In this document: one piece after another, positions 8,634-16,547 of the stretch
Numbering within the stretch: position 1 is the first letter of the stretch
Layout: every line of letters begins with the position of its first letter
Source of the DNA: Oceaniglobus trochenteri
GTDB lineage: Bacteria > Pseudomonadota > Alphaproteobacteria > Rhodobacterales > Rhodobacteraceae
Length of the DNA: 64,000 nt
Direction of reading: 5' to 3'
Assembly (NCBI RefSeq): GCF_020529025.1
Contig: NZ_JACNMM010000018.1
Coordinates: 1-64,000, forward strand
Notes under the pieces: model-generated
What the model was told of the DNA's origin: nothing
Seen by the model: the letters and a program-made list of their open reading frames with translations, nothing else
Databases searched by the model: none
Program-made: the position numbers and the translations under genes

Positions 8634-9791
8634 ATGGCAGACACACCCCTGAACCTGAACGCCGTGCCGCGCAGCAAGATGCGCGCCCGTCACTGGCTGG
8701 TCATTTTCAGCTTTTTCTTCGCCGTGGTCGCCCCGACCGCGGTGGCCTGGTGGTACCTGTGGGAACGTGCCTCGCCCCGGTACGTGTCCACCGTCGGTTT
8801 TTCGGTGCGCACCGAAGAGGTGGGATCGGCCATCGAGATGCTGGGCGGGATCGCGGAGCTCTCCGGTTCCAGCGGATCGGATACCGAGATCCTCTATAAC
8901 TTCATCCAGAGCCAGGAACTGGTCAGCCAGGTCCAGAAAGACCTGGACCTGCGCGGGATCTGGGCAAAGGGCGACCCGGACAGGGACCCGATCTTCGCCT
9001 ATCACCCCCCGGGGTCGATCGAGGACCTGGTCCAGTACTGGCGGCGGATGGTCAAGGTCTACAATGACGGCAACGGGTTGCTGGAACTGCACGTCCAGGC
9101 TTTCACGCCGGAAGATGCCCATGCGATCGCGCAGATGATCTATGAAGACAGTTCCGAGATGATCAACCGGCTGTCGGCCATCGCCCGGGAAGATGCGACC
9201 AAATACGCCCGGGAAGAACTGGACCAGGCCGTGATCCGCCTGAAGGAGGCCCGTGAAACCCTGACCCGGTTCCGCAACCGGACCCAGATCGTCGATCCCT
9301 CGGCCTCGGTGCAAAGCCAGATGGGGCTGTTGTCGTCCCTGCAGTTGCAGTTGGCCGAGACCCTGATCGATCTCGACCTGATCAAGCTGACCGCATCGGG
9401 CCAGGACCCCCGCGTCGCCCAGCTTGAGCGCAGGGTCTCGGTCATCGAGGACAGGATGCGCCAGGAACGCGAAAAGCTGGGGTTCGGTTCGGGGCTGGGC
9501 GACAACGAGGGCAGCAATGCCTTTGCCGATCTCGTCGGCGAATTCGAGAGGCTTTCGGTGGACCGCCAGTTCGCGGAGCAATCCTATACCGCGGCCCTGG
9601 CCGCCTACGATGCCGCCACCGCCGAAGCGCGACGCCAGAGCCGGTATCTGGCCGCCCATGTCCGCCCCACCCTGGCGGAATCGCCCGAACACCCCCAGCG
9701 TTACAAGCTGCTTGGCCTCGTGGTCCTGTTCAGCTTCCTGATCTGGGCCATCCTGGTTCTGGCCGGCTATGCGCTGCGCGATCGCAGCTGA
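8634..9791 (+). CDS. kpsE: Capsule polysaccharide export inner-membrane protein (KpsE/CtrB type)
   Basis: This 385-residue polysaccharide co-polymerase-like protein has one transmembrane helix near each end (about residues 22-45 and 358-380) and a large periplasmic region with coiled coil, the layout of KpsE/CtrB/WcbD. The motif VSTVGFSVRTEE right after the first helix and the LTRFRNRTQIVDP segment near residue 215 are typical of this family. It would link the inner-membrane ABC transporter to an outer-membrane polysaccharide channel. The KpsT-like ATPase follows 21 bp downstream; the KpsM-like permease is separated by the ugd gene on the opposite strand. No Wza/KpsD-type outer-membrane partner is in the window. 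Confidence 0.85.
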   Translation: MADTPLNLNAVPRSKMRARHWLVIFSFFFAVVAPTAVAWWYLWERASPRYVSTVGFSVRTEEVGSAIEMLGGIAELSGSSGSDTEILYNFIQSQELVSQVQKDLDLRGIWAKGDPDRDPIFAYHPPGSIEDLVQYWRRMVKVYNDGNGLLELHVQAFTPEDAHAIAQMIYEDSSEMINRLSAIAREDATKYAREELDQAVIRLKEARETLTRFRNRTQIVDPSASVQSQMGLLSSLQLQLAETLIDLDLIKLTASGQDPRVAQLERRVSVIEDRMRQEREKLGFGSGLGDNEGSNAFADLVGEFERLSVDRQFAEQSYTAALAAYDAATAEARRQSRYLAAHVRPTLAESPEHPQRYKLLGLVVLFSFLIWAILVLAGYALRDRS

Positions 9792-9812
9792 TCGTCCGGC
9801 GATGGCGGCGCC

Positions 9813-11459
9813 ATGATCATTCTCAAGGATCTGACCAAGGTCTTCCGGTTGAACGGTCGGCGCAAGATCGTGGCGAACCGGATCAACGTGACCTTCCCCA
9901 CGGGCGTGTCCGTCGGGCTTCTGGGGCGGAACGGGGCCGGCAAGTCGACCCTGCTCAAGCTGATCGCCGGAACGACCCACCCCACCTCGGGGCGGGTCAT
10001 GTCCACCGGCACCGTTTCCTTTCCCGTGGGTCTGGCCAGTTCGCTGCACCCCGATCTGACAGGCGCCCAGAACACCCGCTTCGTGGCCCGCATCTATGGG
10101 GCCGATACCGATGCCCTGATGGATTATGTCGAAGCCTTTGCCGAACTGGGTGAGCATTTCCACCTGCCGGTGCGGTCCTATTCCTCGGGGATGCGGGGGC
10201 GGTTGTCCTTCGGCATCAACATGGGGCTGGAGTTCGACACCTACCTGGTGGACGAGGTGACGGCGGTGGGCGACCAGTCGTTCAAGCAGAAAAGCCGCGA
10301 CGTGTTCCTGAACCGCATGAAGGATGCCGGCGCGGTCTTCGTCAGCCACTCCATGGGCGCCATGCGCGAAATGTGCACCGCGGGGGCCTTTCTCGACAAT
10401 GGCAAGCTCGAGTATTTCCCCGAGATCGAGGACGCGATCGACCGCTACATGTTCAGCATCGACGAAACCATGTCGGAGCTGATGCCGAAACTGCCCGAGG
10501 GCGCCGCCGAGATGAAGTTTCCGCGGGATGCGCGGATGCTCTTCGGCATCGGCCTGTCCCAGACCCGGGCGGATTGGCTGGGCGATTGCCTGCGCCGCCA
10601 TCGCCCCTGCCACTTTGCCAAGACCCGCGAGCCGAACTATTTCAACACCCGCGCCAACATGTCGGACATCATACGGGACAGGCGTTTCAAGACCGCCCAG
10701 CAACTGGCACAGCGGATGCAGGCCGAAACCGGCGAGACCCAGCGCAATACCCTGCGCCTGCTCAGCGAGGTCAGCGCACTGGTCTCATTGCACACCGCCC
10801 CCCTGGAGGGCCCCGACCGGCACGACGCCTATATCGACTATCTGCTGACCGGGCGCAAAACCCAGCCCGTGGTCTGCGATTTCACCCCGGGCTATGCCCT
10901 GCTGCCCAAGGCGGAACTGACCGAGATGTCCACCGTCGGCTGGGCGCGGTTCGTGGGGGTGCTGCGCGATCCGGCCGAACGGCTCTGGGCGCAGGTCTGG
11001 GCACGACTTCCGGGGCGTAACCGCACCCCCGAAGCCTGCGAAGATGCCGCGCGCCTTCTTCTTGCGGCCCCCGAAGAAGAGCTGCCCAAATACCCCGAAA
11101 CCGATTACCGCCGGATTGTCACCGACCTGGAAGAGGTTGTCGGACAACAGCGCGTGTTCTGGCTGTTCCACGAAAACCTGACCGGGCGCGCGGCCCTGCG
11201 GGCCTTCTGCGATTTCCTCGACATTCCCAACGTTCCGGAAATCAGCCTGCCCCCCCTGCCCGAAGCGGACGAACCCGCCATGCCCGATGACATACGCACC
11301 GGATTCCATCGGATTCTGGCGCCGCAGTATGACGCGATGAAGGCCCGGTTCGGCGATGATCTGCCTGCGGCATGGGGCAATGCCGGGCCCGGCGAGGGGC
11401 CCGGCGGCCGGCTGCCTCAGCCCGCTTCGGAAAACCCGGGGCGGCCGATCGAGTCATAG
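9813..11459 (+). CDS. KpsT-type ABC transporter ATPase fused to a sulfotransferase-like domain
   Basis: Residues 1 to about 220 are a complete capsule-export ATPase: Walker A GRNGAGKST (38-46), signature YSSGM (123-127), Walker B YLVDE (144-148) and switch histidine in VSHS (177-180). KpsT proteins normally end there, but this one continues to 548 residues. The extension resembles a PAPS sulfotransferase: TREPNYFNTR (271-280), CDFTPGYALL (355-364) and RFVGVLRDPAERLW (379-392, the 3'-phosphate site) occur in the order seen in heparan-sulfate-type sulfotransferases. The 5'-phosphosulfate loop, however, reads GIGLSQTRADWL (245-256) and lacks the usual lysine and Gly-Thr. The domain may bind glycan or PAPS without catalysis. 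The stop overlaps the convergent ugd gene by 43 bp. Confidence 0.8.
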   Translation: MIILKDLTKVFRLNGRRKIVANRINVTFPTGVSVGLLGRNGAGKSTLLKLIAGTTHPTSGRVMSTGTVSFPVGLASSLHPDLTGAQNTRFVARIYGADTDALMDYVEAFAELGEHFHLPVRSYSSGMRGRLSFGINMGLEFDTYLVDEVTAVGDQSFKQKSRDVFLNRMKDAGAVFVSHSMGAMREMCTAGAFLDNGKLEYFPEIEDAIDRYMFSIDETMSELMPKLPEGAAEMKFPRDARMLFGIGLSQTRADWLGDCLRRHRPCHFAKTREPNYFNTRANMSDIIRDRRFKTAQQLAQRMQAETGETQRNTLRLLSEVSALVSLHTAPLEGPDRHDAYIDYLLTGRKTQPVVCDFTPGYALLPKAELTEMSTVGWARFVGVLRDPAERLWAQVWARLPGRNRTPEACEDAARLLLAAPEEELPKYPETDYRRIVTDLEEVVGQQRVFWLFHENLTGRAALRAFCDFLDIPNVPEISLPPLPEADEPAMPDDIRTGFHRILAPQYDAMKARFGDDLPAAWGNAGPGEGPGGRLPQPASENPGRPIES

Positions 11460-12742
11460 GCGCGGAAGCCCGCGGCCTTCACATCCGAAACCGCATAGAC
11501 ATTGCGCAGGTCGGCCATGTGCGGCGTCGCCATCGCCTTGGCGATCCGCTCCAGGTCGAGGGCGCGGAATTCGTTCCACTCGGTCAGCAGAACCAGCAGG
11601 TTCGCCCCCTCGCTGGCGGCATAGGGGTCTTCGTGCCACTCGACGCCCGGCAGCAGGGCCTCGCCCTCGTGCCGCCCCTGGGGGTCGATCACCCGCACGG
11701 TCGCCCCGCCGCCCACCATGGCCGGCACCAGCATCAGGCTGGGTGCATCGCGCATGTCGTCGGTATTGGGCTTGAACGTCACGCCCAGAACCGAAATCGT
11801 CTTGCCGTTGAACGATCCGCCGCACATGTCCAGCAGCTTGTCCACCATCCGCCGCTTGATGTCCTCGTTGATCTTGATGACGGCTTCGGTGATCATCATC
11901 GGCGCGGCATGTTCCTGGCCGATCCGGGCCAGGGCCTTGGTGTCCTTGGGAAAGCAGGACCCGCCATAGCCCGGCCCGGCATGCAGGAACTTGTTGCCGA
12001 TCCGCCCGTCCATGCCCATGCCCTTGGACACTTCCTTGACGTTGGCACCGACCTTTTCGCAGAGGCTGGCGATCTCGTTGATGAAGGTGATCTTTGTCGC
12101 CAGGAAGGCATTGGCGGCGTATTTGATCATTTCCGCCGATTCCAGATCGGTGGTGACGATCGGAAAATCGCGCAGGTACAGCGGGCGATAGATATCGGCC
12201 ATCACCTTCTGGGCGCGGTCGTTCTCCACTCCGACGACCACCCGGTCGGGCTTCATGAAATCGTCGATCGCCGCGCCTTCGCGCAGGAACTCGGGGTTGC
12301 TGGCCACATCGAAATCGAGACCGGGGTTGGTTTCGGCGACGACATCGCGCACCCGGCGGTTGGTGCCCACCGGAACGGTCGATTTCGTGACGATCACCAC
12401 GTAGTCCTTGGCGATCTGCGCGATCTCGCGGGCGGCGGTCATCACATAGGTCAGATCGGCATGGCCATCCCCGCGGCGTGTGGGGGTGCCCACGGCGATG
12501 AACACGGCTTCGGCACCCTCCATCGCCTCGGCCAGGTCCAGCGTGAAGCTGAGCCGCCCGGCCTCGACGTTCTTGGCCATCAGGACATCCAGCCCCGGCT
12601 CGTAGATCGGAACCTCGCCGGCATTCAGCATCTCGACCTTGCGGGGGTCCTTGTCGACGCAGACGACTTCGTGCCCAAAATCGGAGAAACATACACCCGA
12701 GACAAGCCCGACATAGCCTGTTCCAATAACAGCGATACGCAT
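11417..12742 (-). CDS. ugd: UDP-glucose 6-dehydrogenase
   Basis: The 441-residue enzyme oxidises UDP-glucose to UDP-glucuronate using two NAD+. The start at 12742 puts the Rossmann motif VIGTGYVGLVSG at residues 4-15; the frame is open 47 codons further upstream, but this extension is not family-like. The catalytic cysteine lies in GPGYGGSCFPKDT and the central-helix lysines are present (FMKPD, AANAFLATKITF). Length is normal. UDP-glucuronate is itself a capsule precursor and the substrate of the 4-epimerase at 41748-42755. The 3' end overlaps the convergent KpsT-fusion gene by 43 bp, and the start is 194 bp from that of the divergent kpsM. Confidence 0.93.
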   Translation of the reverse strand: MRIAVIGTGYVGLVSGVCFSDFGHEVVCVDKDPRKVEMLNAGEVPIYEPGLDVLMAKNVEAGRLSFTLDLAEAMEGAEAVFIAVGTPTRRGDGHADLTYVMTAAREIAQIAKDYVVIVTKSTVPVGTNRRVRDVVAETNPGLDFDVASNPEFLREGAAIDDFMKPDRVVVGVENDRAQKVMADIYRPLYLRDFPIVTTDLESAEMIKYAANAFLATKITFINEIASLCEKVGANVKEVSKGMGMDGRIGNKFLHAGPGYGGSCFPKDTKALARIGQEHAAPMMITEAVIKINEDIKRRMVDKLLDMCGGSFNGKTISVLGVTFKPNTDDMRDAPSLMLVPAMVGGGATVRVIDPQGRHEGEALLPGVEWHEDPYAASEGANLLVLLTEWNEFRALDLERIAKAMATPHMADLRNVYAVSDVKAAGFRAYDSIGRPGFSEAG

Positions 12743-12936
12743 CCTAAAATTCCTTGCCTTGAAAATCCGCACCTTTGTGCGCGACCGGTTTCCGCCGCTT
12801 CCTTCACATATTCGAAAAGAAAAGGGAACCTTGAGATAGGCCCCCCGGCGGCATTGTGGCGGGTCTTGGCCTTTGGCCTGCAAGCGCGTAGAACGCCCCT
12901 GCTGTCGTCATGCGGCATCCCGTTGAAAGATACCTG

Positions 12937-13746
12937 ATGGTGACCCATAACGCCCCACAGATGTCAGCCCGCCGCAACCGCGGAAAGATATCCTCGTTCC
13001 GGATCATCACCGCGCTGATCCTGCGCGAGATGAGTTCGACACACGGGCGTTCTCCGGGGGGATACTTCTGGTTGGTCCTGGAACCGGTTCTCGGGATCAT
13101 GTTGCTGAGCTTCATCTTCGCCTATGGCTTCAGAACCCCCCCCCTCGGGACAAGCTATGCGATCTACTTCGCCACCGGCATGATGCCCTTTGCCTTCTTC
13201 AACGACCTGAACGGCAAGGTTTCCCAGTCGATCAACTATTCCAAGGCGCTTCTTGCCTATCCGCGCGTCACATTCGTGGATGCGATGGTGGCCAGAGTCA
13301 TTCTCACGCTCCTTACGCAGATGCTCGTGTCCTGCCTCGTGTTCAGCGGAATTCTTCTGGCCTTCGAGACGCGGACCGTCCTGCAGATCGAACGGGTCTT
13401 CATGGCCTATGCCATGGCCACCGCCTTTGCCGCGGGTGTGGGGACACTGAACTGCTACCTGTTCACCGCCTACCCCCTGTGGCAACGGGCCTGGGGCATT
13501 GCCACGCGCCCGCTGTTCCTGATTTCCGGTGTGCTGTTCCTGTACGAGGCCATGCCGGCGGGCATGCAGGATATCCTGTGGTACAATCCGTTGCTGCATG
13601 TCACCGGCGAGATGCGCGGGGCCTTCTATCTGCAATACGAGGCGAAATACGTCTCGCCGGCCTTCGTCTTCGGGGTGTCCCTGGTTCTGATCATCAGTGG
13701 CCTTGTTCTTCTGAGACGCTATCACCGTGACATGATGGAGCGCTGA
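12937..13746 (+). CDS. kpsM: ABC-2 type capsule polysaccharide permease (KpsM type)
   Basis: About 269 residues from ATG 12937, preceded by gaaag at suitable spacing; in-frame ATGs at 12910 and 12961 are alternatives. Six hydrophobic segments are visible, and ALILREMSSTHG near the N-terminus is the amphipathic helix typical of polysaccharide-export permeases. The segment FLISGVLFLYEAMP and the following WYNPLLHVTGEMRGAFY are characteristic of the KpsM/CtrC/RkpT1 group. It would form the membrane channel energised by the KpsT-like fusion at 9813, although the two genes are separated by the oppositely transcribed ugd. ManC follows 81 bp downstream on the same strand. Confidence 0.88.
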   Translation: MVTHNAPQMSARRNRGKISSFRIITALILREMSSTHGRSPGGYFWLVLEPVLGIMLLSFIFAYGFRTPPLGTSYAIYFATGMMPFAFFNDLNGKVSQSINYSKALLAYPRVTFVDAMVARVILTLLTQMLVSCLVFSGILLAFETRTVLQIERVFMAYAMATAFAAGVGTLNCYLFTAYPLWQRAWGIATRPLFLISGVLFLYEAMPAGMQDILWYNPLLHVTGEMRGAFYLQYEAKYVSPAFVFGVSLVLIISGLVLLRRYHRDMMER

Positions 13747-13827
13747 GCCCTGCCCCGGGGCGTTGTTCTTGCGTGCCCGATGCCAAGTCTATAGCAATTT
13801 CCAGACAGGGTTGCGCAGAGGGTTCCG

Positions 13828-15276
13828 ATGACAAAAATCACTCCGGTCGTTCTGTGCGGTGGTTCGGGCACCCGATTGTGGCCGCTGTCCCGCAAGAGCT
13901 TTCCCAAGCAGTTCGCCCGGATCGCCGGGGCGGACACCCTGTTCCAGGCCTCGGCGCGGCGGCTTTCGGAACCTTCGCGGTTCGAACCGCCGATGGTCGT
14001 CACCAACAGCGATTTCCGCTTCGTCGTGACAGAACAGCTTCTCGAGGTCGGCATCGATCCCGGCCCGGTCTTCGTGGAACCCGAAGGGCGCAACACCGCC
14101 CCTGCCATCCTGGCGGCCGCGCTCTTTGCAATGGAACGCGACCCCGACGCAGTCCTTCTGGCCGCCCCAAGCGACCACCTGATCCCCGACACCGCCGCCT
14201 TCGACAGGGCCGTGCACCATGGCCTGGACGCCATCCGGCAGGGGCGGATCGTTACCTTCGGCATCGCCCCGACGCGCCCCGAAACCGGATATGGATATCT
14301 TGAACTCTCCGCCCCCCCCGATGGCTCGGGCTGCGCGACCGACCTGGTGCGCTTCGTCGAGAAACCCGACCGGGACACCGCCGCACACATGCTGTCGGAA
14401 AGCAACTTCCTGTGGAACGCCGGGATCTTCCTGTTTCGCGCCAGGGATCTTCTGTCGGCATTCGAACGCCATGCACCCGATCTGATCCCCGATGTGCGCC
14501 TGGCCGTGGAGACGGCCGAACCGGATCTGGGCTTCCTGCGGCTGGCGCCCGAACCCTGGTCACGGCTAGAGAACATCTCGATCGATTATGCCGTGATGGA
14601 AAAGGCCGGAAACTTGTCGGTGGTTCCGTTTTCGGGCGACTGGTCCGACCTGGGCGACTGGCAGGCCGTATTCCGTGAAAGCACGCGGGATAGCGATGGC
14701 GTGGCCACATCGCCCTGCGCCCATGCGATCGATTGTCACGACACCATGTTGCGCTCGGAGAACCCCGATCTTCAGGTGGTGGGCATCGGGCTGCGCAACA
14801 TCATCGCCGTTGCGATGCCCGATGCCGTCCTGATCGCGGACATGGGCCGCGCCCAGGACGTCAAGCAGGCCGTCTCCCTGCTGAAAGCCCAGGGCGCCCC
14901 CCAGGCCGAGACATTTCCCATGGATCACCGCCCCTGGGGCCACTTCGAGACACTGGCCCTGTCGGACAAGGACCGTTTCCAGGTCAAGCGTATCGTGGTC
15001 AAGCCCGGTGCGACCCTCAGCCTGCAAAGCCACATGCACCGGGCCGAACACTGGGTCGTGGTCTCGGGGACGGCGCGGGTCACCATCGACGACAAGGTTC
15101 AGCTTCTGACCGAGAACCAGAGTGTCTACATCCCCCTGGGCGCGCGCCACAGGCTTGAGAACCCGGGCAGGGTGGCGATGGTGCTGATCGAAGTCCAGAC
15201 AGGGATCTATCTGGGCGAGGACGACATCATCCGCTACGAAGATCTCTATGCGCGCGGACAGGGCGCCAAGGGCTGA
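13828..15276 (+). CDS. manC: Mannose-1-phosphate guanylyltransferase / mannose-6-phosphate isomerase
   Basis: A 482-residue bifunctional type II enzyme that supplies GDP-mannose. The N-terminal nucleotidyltransferase shows VVLCGGSGTRLWPLSR (about 7-22) with the KQF lysine, and FVEKPD near residue 175. The C-terminal cupin shows RPWGHFE (about 369-375), SLQSHMHRAEHWVV (metal-binding histidines) and the IPLGARHRLENPG segment, as in ManC, CpsB and AlgA. Length is normal for the family. It follows kpsM by 81 bp and is probably part of the same transcript. Product use cannot be read directly; mannose or a GDP-mannose derivative in the exported polysaccharide is likely. Confidence 0.93.
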   Translation: MTKITPVVLCGGSGTRLWPLSRKSFPKQFARIAGADTLFQASARRLSEPSRFEPPMVVTNSDFRFVVTEQLLEVGIDPGPVFVEPEGRNTAPAILAAALFAMERDPDAVLLAAPSDHLIPDTAAFDRAVHHGLDAIRQGRIVTFGIAPTRPETGYGYLELSAPPDGSGCATDLVRFVEKPDRDTAAHMLSESNFLWNAGIFLFRARDLLSAFERHAPDLIPDVRLAVETAEPDLGFLRLAPEPWSRLENISIDYAVMEKAGNLSVVPFSGDWSDLGDWQAVFRESTRDSDGVATSPCAHAIDCHDTMLRSENPDLQVVGIGLRNIIAVAMPDAVLIADMGRAQDVKQAVSLLKAQGAPQAETFPMDHRPWGHFETLALSDKDRFQVKRIVVKPGATLSLQSHMHRAEHWVVVSGTARVTIDDKVQLLTENQSVYIPLGARHRLENPGRVAMVLIEVQTGIYLGEDDIIRYEDLYARGQGAKG

Positions 15277-15289
15277 TCCCGGTTCGAAC

Positions 15290-15305
15290 CTTTCGCATGC
15301 GAAAG
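15290..15305. terminator. 16-bp perfect palindrome between convergent genes
   Basis: ctttcgcatgcgaaag is a perfect palindrome in the 52-bp gap between the convergent manC and DUF2793 genes. The position suits a bidirectional terminator or a barrier to read-through, but there is no loop and no T-tract, so a protein-binding palindrome is also possible. Confidence 0.4.
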
Positions 15306-15328
15306 AAACCGACGGCCCGGGCGGGGCC

Positions 15329-16441
15329 TCAGTACCAGCGCCCGATCGCCAGCAGATGCACGACGACATCCACCGCCGTCGTAGCCGAGGACATCATCGC
15401 CGCCTGCACGAAGGTGACCTCGGACAGGCCGACCCCCCGGACCGACACGGAATGCGCCCGTTCAGCCGCCGAGAGGATGTCGATTTCCCCCGTGGCCGTC
15501 ACGGCGCCGACACTGGAAAAGGCTGCCGGATATGTCCAGTTCACCACGCCCGTCCTGTAGGGATCGCCGCGGGTTCCGCTGCCATAGGCCACACGCGACC
15601 CCAGGTTGATCCGCCGGGTGCACATCTGCGTTCCGTCGGCAAACCGCGTGAAGCCGCCATTGGCGTTCGTGCCGCTCTGGAATGCGGCGCCGCTTGGCAT
15701 CCCGCCCGACTGAGCCACCGTGCCCACCAGGTTGCCGGGGCTGTATCCGTAATCGGCCCGCATCAGGCGCCCCGGCGAGGTATCGGAGGGGCCGGCCTGC
15801 ACCGCTTCTCCCGAGACCCGCCCGCTGGTGGCATCGAACGCCAGCGCCGTGGTCCAGGCGCCGCCATCGGGGCTGACCTTGATCGACAGGTCGTCATCGC
15901 CGCTCAGGCCGATCTCGGCCCGCCCCGAGAAATCGGTCTGATACAGCAGGCTGGCCGTGTCCGGGGCGGTGGCCTTGTTGATCTTGAGCTGATGCCCGCC
16001 CCCCGCATGGTTCAGCAACACCGCCGGCGAGGACACGGCCAGACGGTTGGTGGAATCCGCCGTGGTCGCGACGCCCAGGGTCGCGACATTGCCCAGATCA
16101 AGGCTACGGTTCTGCCATGCCGTGCCGTCGAAGACCACGCTGGTGCCGTCGGCCAGGACCTCGGCCCGCCAGCCATGTTCCGGCATGGCAAACCGCCAGG
16201 CGGCCCCATCGTAGGTGGCCACGGCCTGTTCGTGGCCGGCCCAGGCTCCGGTGGCATTTTCACCCACGATATGGCGCTGCCCCGCCACCGGCACGGCCGG
16301 GGGCGTCGGCAGATCGCGGTTCCGCACCGCAAGCTGCACCAGGGATTCGATCTGCAGAAGGGCTTCGTTGTGGGTGACATGCTTCTGCGCCTGCGAGGGC
16401 ATCAGCAGCGGCAGGGACAAAACAGGCGAGGTATCGGACAT
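15329..16441 (-). CDS. DUF2793 domain protein (phage/GTA-type structural-like)
   Basis: About 370 residues from ATG 16441, which has gagg seven bases upstream; a start four codons earlier is possible. The N-terminus, LSLPLLMPSQAQKHVTHNEAL, is the hallmark of DUF2793 proteins, which are widespread in Rhodobacterales and often lie in prophage or gene-transfer-agent regions as tail or fibre-like components. The rest is Gly/Ala/Ser/Thr-rich with beta-rich character (VVFDGTAWQNRSL, QTDFSGRAEIGLSGDDD). No other phage gene is nearby: manC ends 52 bp downstream and the partition gene parB lies upstream on the same strand. Here it may be a secreted or surface protein recruited to the plasmid. Its function is unknown. 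Confidence 0.7.
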   Translation of the reverse strand: MSDTSPVLSLPLLMPSQAQKHVTHNEALLQIESLVQLAVRNRDLPTPPAVPVAGQRHIVGENATGAWAGHEQAVATYDGAAWRFAMPEHGWRAEVLADGTSVVFDGTAWQNRSLDLGNVATLGVATTADSTNRLAVSSPAVLLNHAGGGHQLKINKATAPDTASLLYQTDFSGRAEIGLSGDDDLSIKVSPDGGAWTTALAFDATSGRVSGEAVQAGPSDTSPGRLMRADYGYSPGNLVGTVAQSGGMPSGAAFQSGTNANGGFTRFADGTQMCTRRINLGSRVAYGSGTRGDPYRTGVVNWTYPAAFSSVGAVTATGEIDILSAAERAHSVSVRGVGLSEVTFVQAAMMSSATTAVDVVVHLLAIGRWY

Positions 16442-16453
16442 TGCAGGCCTCAT

Positions 16454-16505
16454 GTATCAGGGACCCCGCAGACGATAGGCAAGTGCCATGAACAGACCCT
16501 GATAC
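16454..16505. repeat. 9-bp inverted repeat upstream of the DUF2793 gene
   Basis: gtatcaggg (16454-16462) and ccctgatac (16497-16505) are perfect inverted copies 34 bp apart, in the short gap between parB and the DUF2793 gene. They could be an operator for the DUF2793 promoter or the base of a stem that includes the adjacent hairpin. Confidence 0.35.
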
Positions 16506-16527
16506 CGGCGCGCGCAGGACGCGCCGG
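16505..16527 (-). terminator. GC-rich hairpin downstream of parB
   Basis: ccggcgcg and cgcgccgg form a perfect 8-bp stem with a 7-nt loop, 20 bp after the parB stop codon in its direction of transcription. The strong stem fits a terminator of the parAB operon, but there is no U-tract. Confidence 0.45.
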
Positions 16528-16547
16528 TCGCGCAACGCCCCCCGTGC

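Noticed and set aside
8572-12938. A shared 12-mer (aagatacctgat) upstream of kpsE and kpsM as a common operator
   Set aside because: A single shared 12-mer in 64 kb is expected by chance many times over, it lies at different distances from the two starts and no symmetry is seen.
15329-16441. Possible prophage or gene transfer agent remnant
   Set aside because: Only a single DUF2793 gene is present; there is no terminase, portal, capsid or integrase nearby.
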